DNA of 64,000 nt from positions 1 to 64,000 of the forward strand of contig NZ_QGOK01000016.1 in assembly GCF_003259175.1 (NCBI RefSeq), read 5' to 3'. The notes under the pieces were generated by a model, which saw only the letters and a list, made by a program, of their open reading frames with translations, made no database searches and was not told the DNA's origin. Shown one piece after another: positions 62,435 through 64,000 of this stretch. A program made the position numbers and the translations under genes. Origin of the DNA: Marinomonas shanghaiensis. GTDB lineage: Bacteria; Pseudomonadota; Gammaproteobacteria; Pseudomonadales; Marinomonadaceae. The stretch's first letter is position 1. The number at the start of each line of letters is the position of its first letter.

Positions 62435-63382
62435 GTGATCGCCATGGAAAAATTTGATGACAGAATAGAATCGATTTTATTAGGAAAATCAGACTTAGAA
62501 AAAGTATGCACCGGAGCAACATGGAGTGAGGGACCCGTTTGGCTCGATCATTCACAAACCCTATTATGGAGTGATATTCCTAACAATAGAATATTAAGTT
62601 GGAACGAGGAGAAAGGCCTAAGGGTATGGCGTTCGCCTGCTAACTTTACCAACGGTCATTATCTAGATTTGCAGGGCAACCTATTGCATTGCAGTCACGG
62701 TGGTCGATCTATTGAGAAAACCGACTTGCAAACAGGTGAGACAACTACGTTAGTTGACCGATATCTTGGTAAGCGTTTGAACTCACCAAATGATTTAGTG
62801 GTGAAGTCAGATGGTACTGTTTGGTTTTCTGATCCACCTTACGGCATTTTATCTAATGTAGAAGGCTATAAAGCAGAGTCTGAACAAGAGGGGAATTTCG
62901 TCTATCGTTTTGATCCTATCACCAGTGAGCTATCCGTTGTTTGTCATACGATTGAAGAACCAAATGGTTTGGCCTTTTCACCAGATGAATCAAAACTTTA
63001 TATCGCCGACACTTCTGCGGCGCTAAGAGAAGACGGCTCGGGAAATCATCATATTAAAGTGTTTGATGTCGAGCAGGGGCGCAAGCTAAGTAACGAAAGG
63101 TTGTTTGCCGTGGTGTCACCGGGGTTAGCCGATGGCTTTCGAGTGGATCAACAAGGTTGGGTTTATACCTCGTCGGAAGACAGTATTCAGATTTACCACA
63201 CGGATGGCACATTATTAGGCAAAATAGGGGTGCCGGAGAAAGTATCTAACTGCACTTTTGCGACAGACAGGTCTTCTAATCACCAAGGAGAGACCTTGTA
63301 TATTACCGCTTCTACTTCCATTTATCGTATTCGTTTAAATACCCGTGGGGCGCGTCCTCAGGCTTCAGGCAATGGTGTTTGA
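62435..63382 (+). CDS. SMP-30/gluconolactonase family lactone hydrolase
   Basis: This 315-aa six-bladed beta-propeller metal-dependent lactonase opens sugar lactones. Features: CTGATWSEGPVWLDHSQTL with the metal-binding Glu, SPNDLVVKSDGTVWFSDPPYG with the Asn, PNGLAFSPDESKLYIADT and the metal Asp in SPGLADGFRVDQQGWVYTSS. GTG at 62435 lies 5 nt after AGAGG; ATG at 62444 is the other candidate. In this operon it could open an aldonolactone or dehydroascorbate to feed the reductase; that is inferred. Confidence 0.88.
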   Translation: MIAMEKFDDRIESILLGKSDLEKVCTGATWSEGPVWLDHSQTLLWSDIPNNRILSWNEEKGLRVWRSPANFTNGHYLDLQGNLLHCSHGGRSIEKTDLQTGETTTLVDRYLGKRLNSPNDLVVKSDGTVWFSDPPYGILSNVEGYKAESEQEGNFVYRFDPITSELSVVCHTIEEPNGLAFSPDESKLYIADTSAALREDGSGNHHIKVFDVEQGRKLSNERLFAVVSPGLADGFRVDQQGWVYTSSEDSIQIYHTDGTLLGKIGVPEKVSNCTFATDRSSNHQGETLYITASTSIYRIRLNTRGARPQASGNGV

Positions 63383-63410
63383 CAGCGAAATTTTTTTTAA
63401 GGGATCATTG

Positions 63411-64000
63411 ATGAATTTTACAGAATACTCCGCCATTCTTAGTGCTTTTAAAGAGGGTGTATTTACTTCTATCCTAGACAGCTACGACGATATTTGTCAT
63501 GCACAAGATCAGTTGATCGCTGAACTCACCAGCAAAGGTGCCGTCATCAAAGGCTGGAAAGTCGTTGAGGATTCCGGTGTTTTTATTCTATCGCCTATTT
63601 TTGACTTTCAAATTTTCCAGAATCAGGGCGCTCAGCTACCAAAAGACAAGTTATCTGGTATCGAAGTGGAAATCTGTTATCAGTGCAGTGTTCCACTCTT
63701 GGCAAGTGATATTGAATACGCCGTTAGCCACAGCCAGCCACTTGTTGCTATAGAGGTTTTACGTCCCAAAATTAATGACAAGAGTTATCAATCTTGTGAC
63801 TTTTATTACAACTACGGCATCTTAGTGTCGAGCCAACCTATCGCAAGTGATTTTTCTCTCAAAAGTGGACAAACCTACCACTACTCAACCAGCGGCACCG
63901 ATTTTTTCGAACAGAAAAAGGCGGTGCTGTTGAAGGGCGTACAAGAATGTGTTCGTCGAGGCTATATCGATGATTTCTTCTTCATGACAGGCAGCCTTAA
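63411..64000 (+). CDS. 2-Keto-4-pentenoate hydratase / FAH-superfamily protein, 5' part
   Basis: The frame runs from ATG at 63411 (AAGGGA 9 nt upstream) to the window edge: 196 codons, no stop. It has the MhpD/FAH-like layout: ILDSYDDICHAQDQLIAELTSKG, then GWKVV, a metal-site-like GIEVEICYQCSVPL (E-x-E), and PLVAIEVLRPKI. The GKIG-type segment usual in MhpD is altered. As the last visible gene of operon 2 it may act on a dehydrated keto-acid. Product assignment is tentative. Confidence 0.65.
   Translation, partial: MNFTEYSAILSAFKEGVFTSILDSYDDICHAQDQLIAELTSKGAVIKGWKVVEDSGVFILSPIFDFQIFQNQGAQLPKDKLSGIEVEICYQCSVPLLASDIEYAVSHSQPLVAIEVLRPKINDKSYQSCDFYYNYGILVSSQPIASDFSLKSGQTYHYSTSGTDFFEQKKAVLLKGVQECVRRGYIDDFFFMTGSL

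Noticed and set aside
1..64000. tRNA, rRNA, CRISPR arrays, transposases, integrases, att sites
   Set aside because: I looked for cloverleaf-like sequences, regularly spaced repeats and recombinase motifs in the intergenic regions and protein frames and saw none; a dedicated RNA and repeat search would settle this.

Overview
The window looks like chromosomal DNA from a marine gammaproteobacterium of the Oceanospirillales, most like Marinomonas. This is inferred from gene content and style, not from a search: betaine synthesis genes, inositol and keto-sugar catabolism with TRAP and ABC importers, a RpoE/ChrR stress cluster, many c-di-GMP and chemotaxis proteins, and moderate-to-low G+C. I saw no rRNA, tRNA, CRISPR array, insertion sequence or phage gene.

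Layout. 1-1600: three small AT-rich + strand genes of unknown function, the middle one split by a frameshift at a classic A AAA AAG slippery heptamer. 1700-5000: betBA (choline to glycine betaine) behind a 28-bp perfect palindrome. 5200-7800: a stand-alone CBM48 protein, a 50-aa His-rich membrane microprotein and a two-domain OlsF-like acyltransferase. 7900-24000: a myo-inositol utilisation island. Leftward operons iolC-iolD-iolE-mmsA(iolA) and iolI-iolH-iolG face a rightward ABC importer operon, followed by LacI- and RpiR-type regulators. Four GAA-N6(8)-TTC sites in front of these units mark a likely IolR regulon. No iolB is present. 24100-32700: a SutA-like small protein, then chrR-rpoE diverging from an eight-gene lipid/redox operon (NTF2-like, SDR, FAD amine oxidase, DUF1365, CFA-type methyltransferase, DUF2878, exported protein, DUF3833), with a TGATCC-type ECF promoter on each side.

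32700-48700: housekeeping and signalling genes: an EAL phosphodiesterase, DUF6164, two EamA exporters (one beside a LysR remnant, one beside an Lrp regulator), rlmF, psuK-psuG, a GGDEF-EAL protein, plsC, a DUF3482 GTPase with its DUF2868 partner, and a chemoreceptor.

48700-64000: a two-operon carbohydrate island of the yia/sgb/ula type. Operon 1 has a TRAP importer (DctQ, DctM, DctP), L-ribulose-5-P 4-epimerase, a HAD phosphatase, an FGGY kinase, 3-keto-L-gulonate-6-P decarboxylase, an IclR regulator and L-xylulose-5-P 3-epimerase. Operon 2 has 2,3-diketo-L-gulonate reductase, a second ABC sugar importer, an SMP-30 lactonase and the 5' part of a hydratase/FAH-like gene cut by the window edge. 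Both operons start behind the same three-block promoter with identical spacing, ending in an ATTCCG...CGGAAT operator. Together the genes encode a full route from 2,3-diketo-L-gulonate to D-xylulose-5-P, possibly fed from oxidised ascorbate or a related sugar lactone. This is the most system-like novelty in the window.
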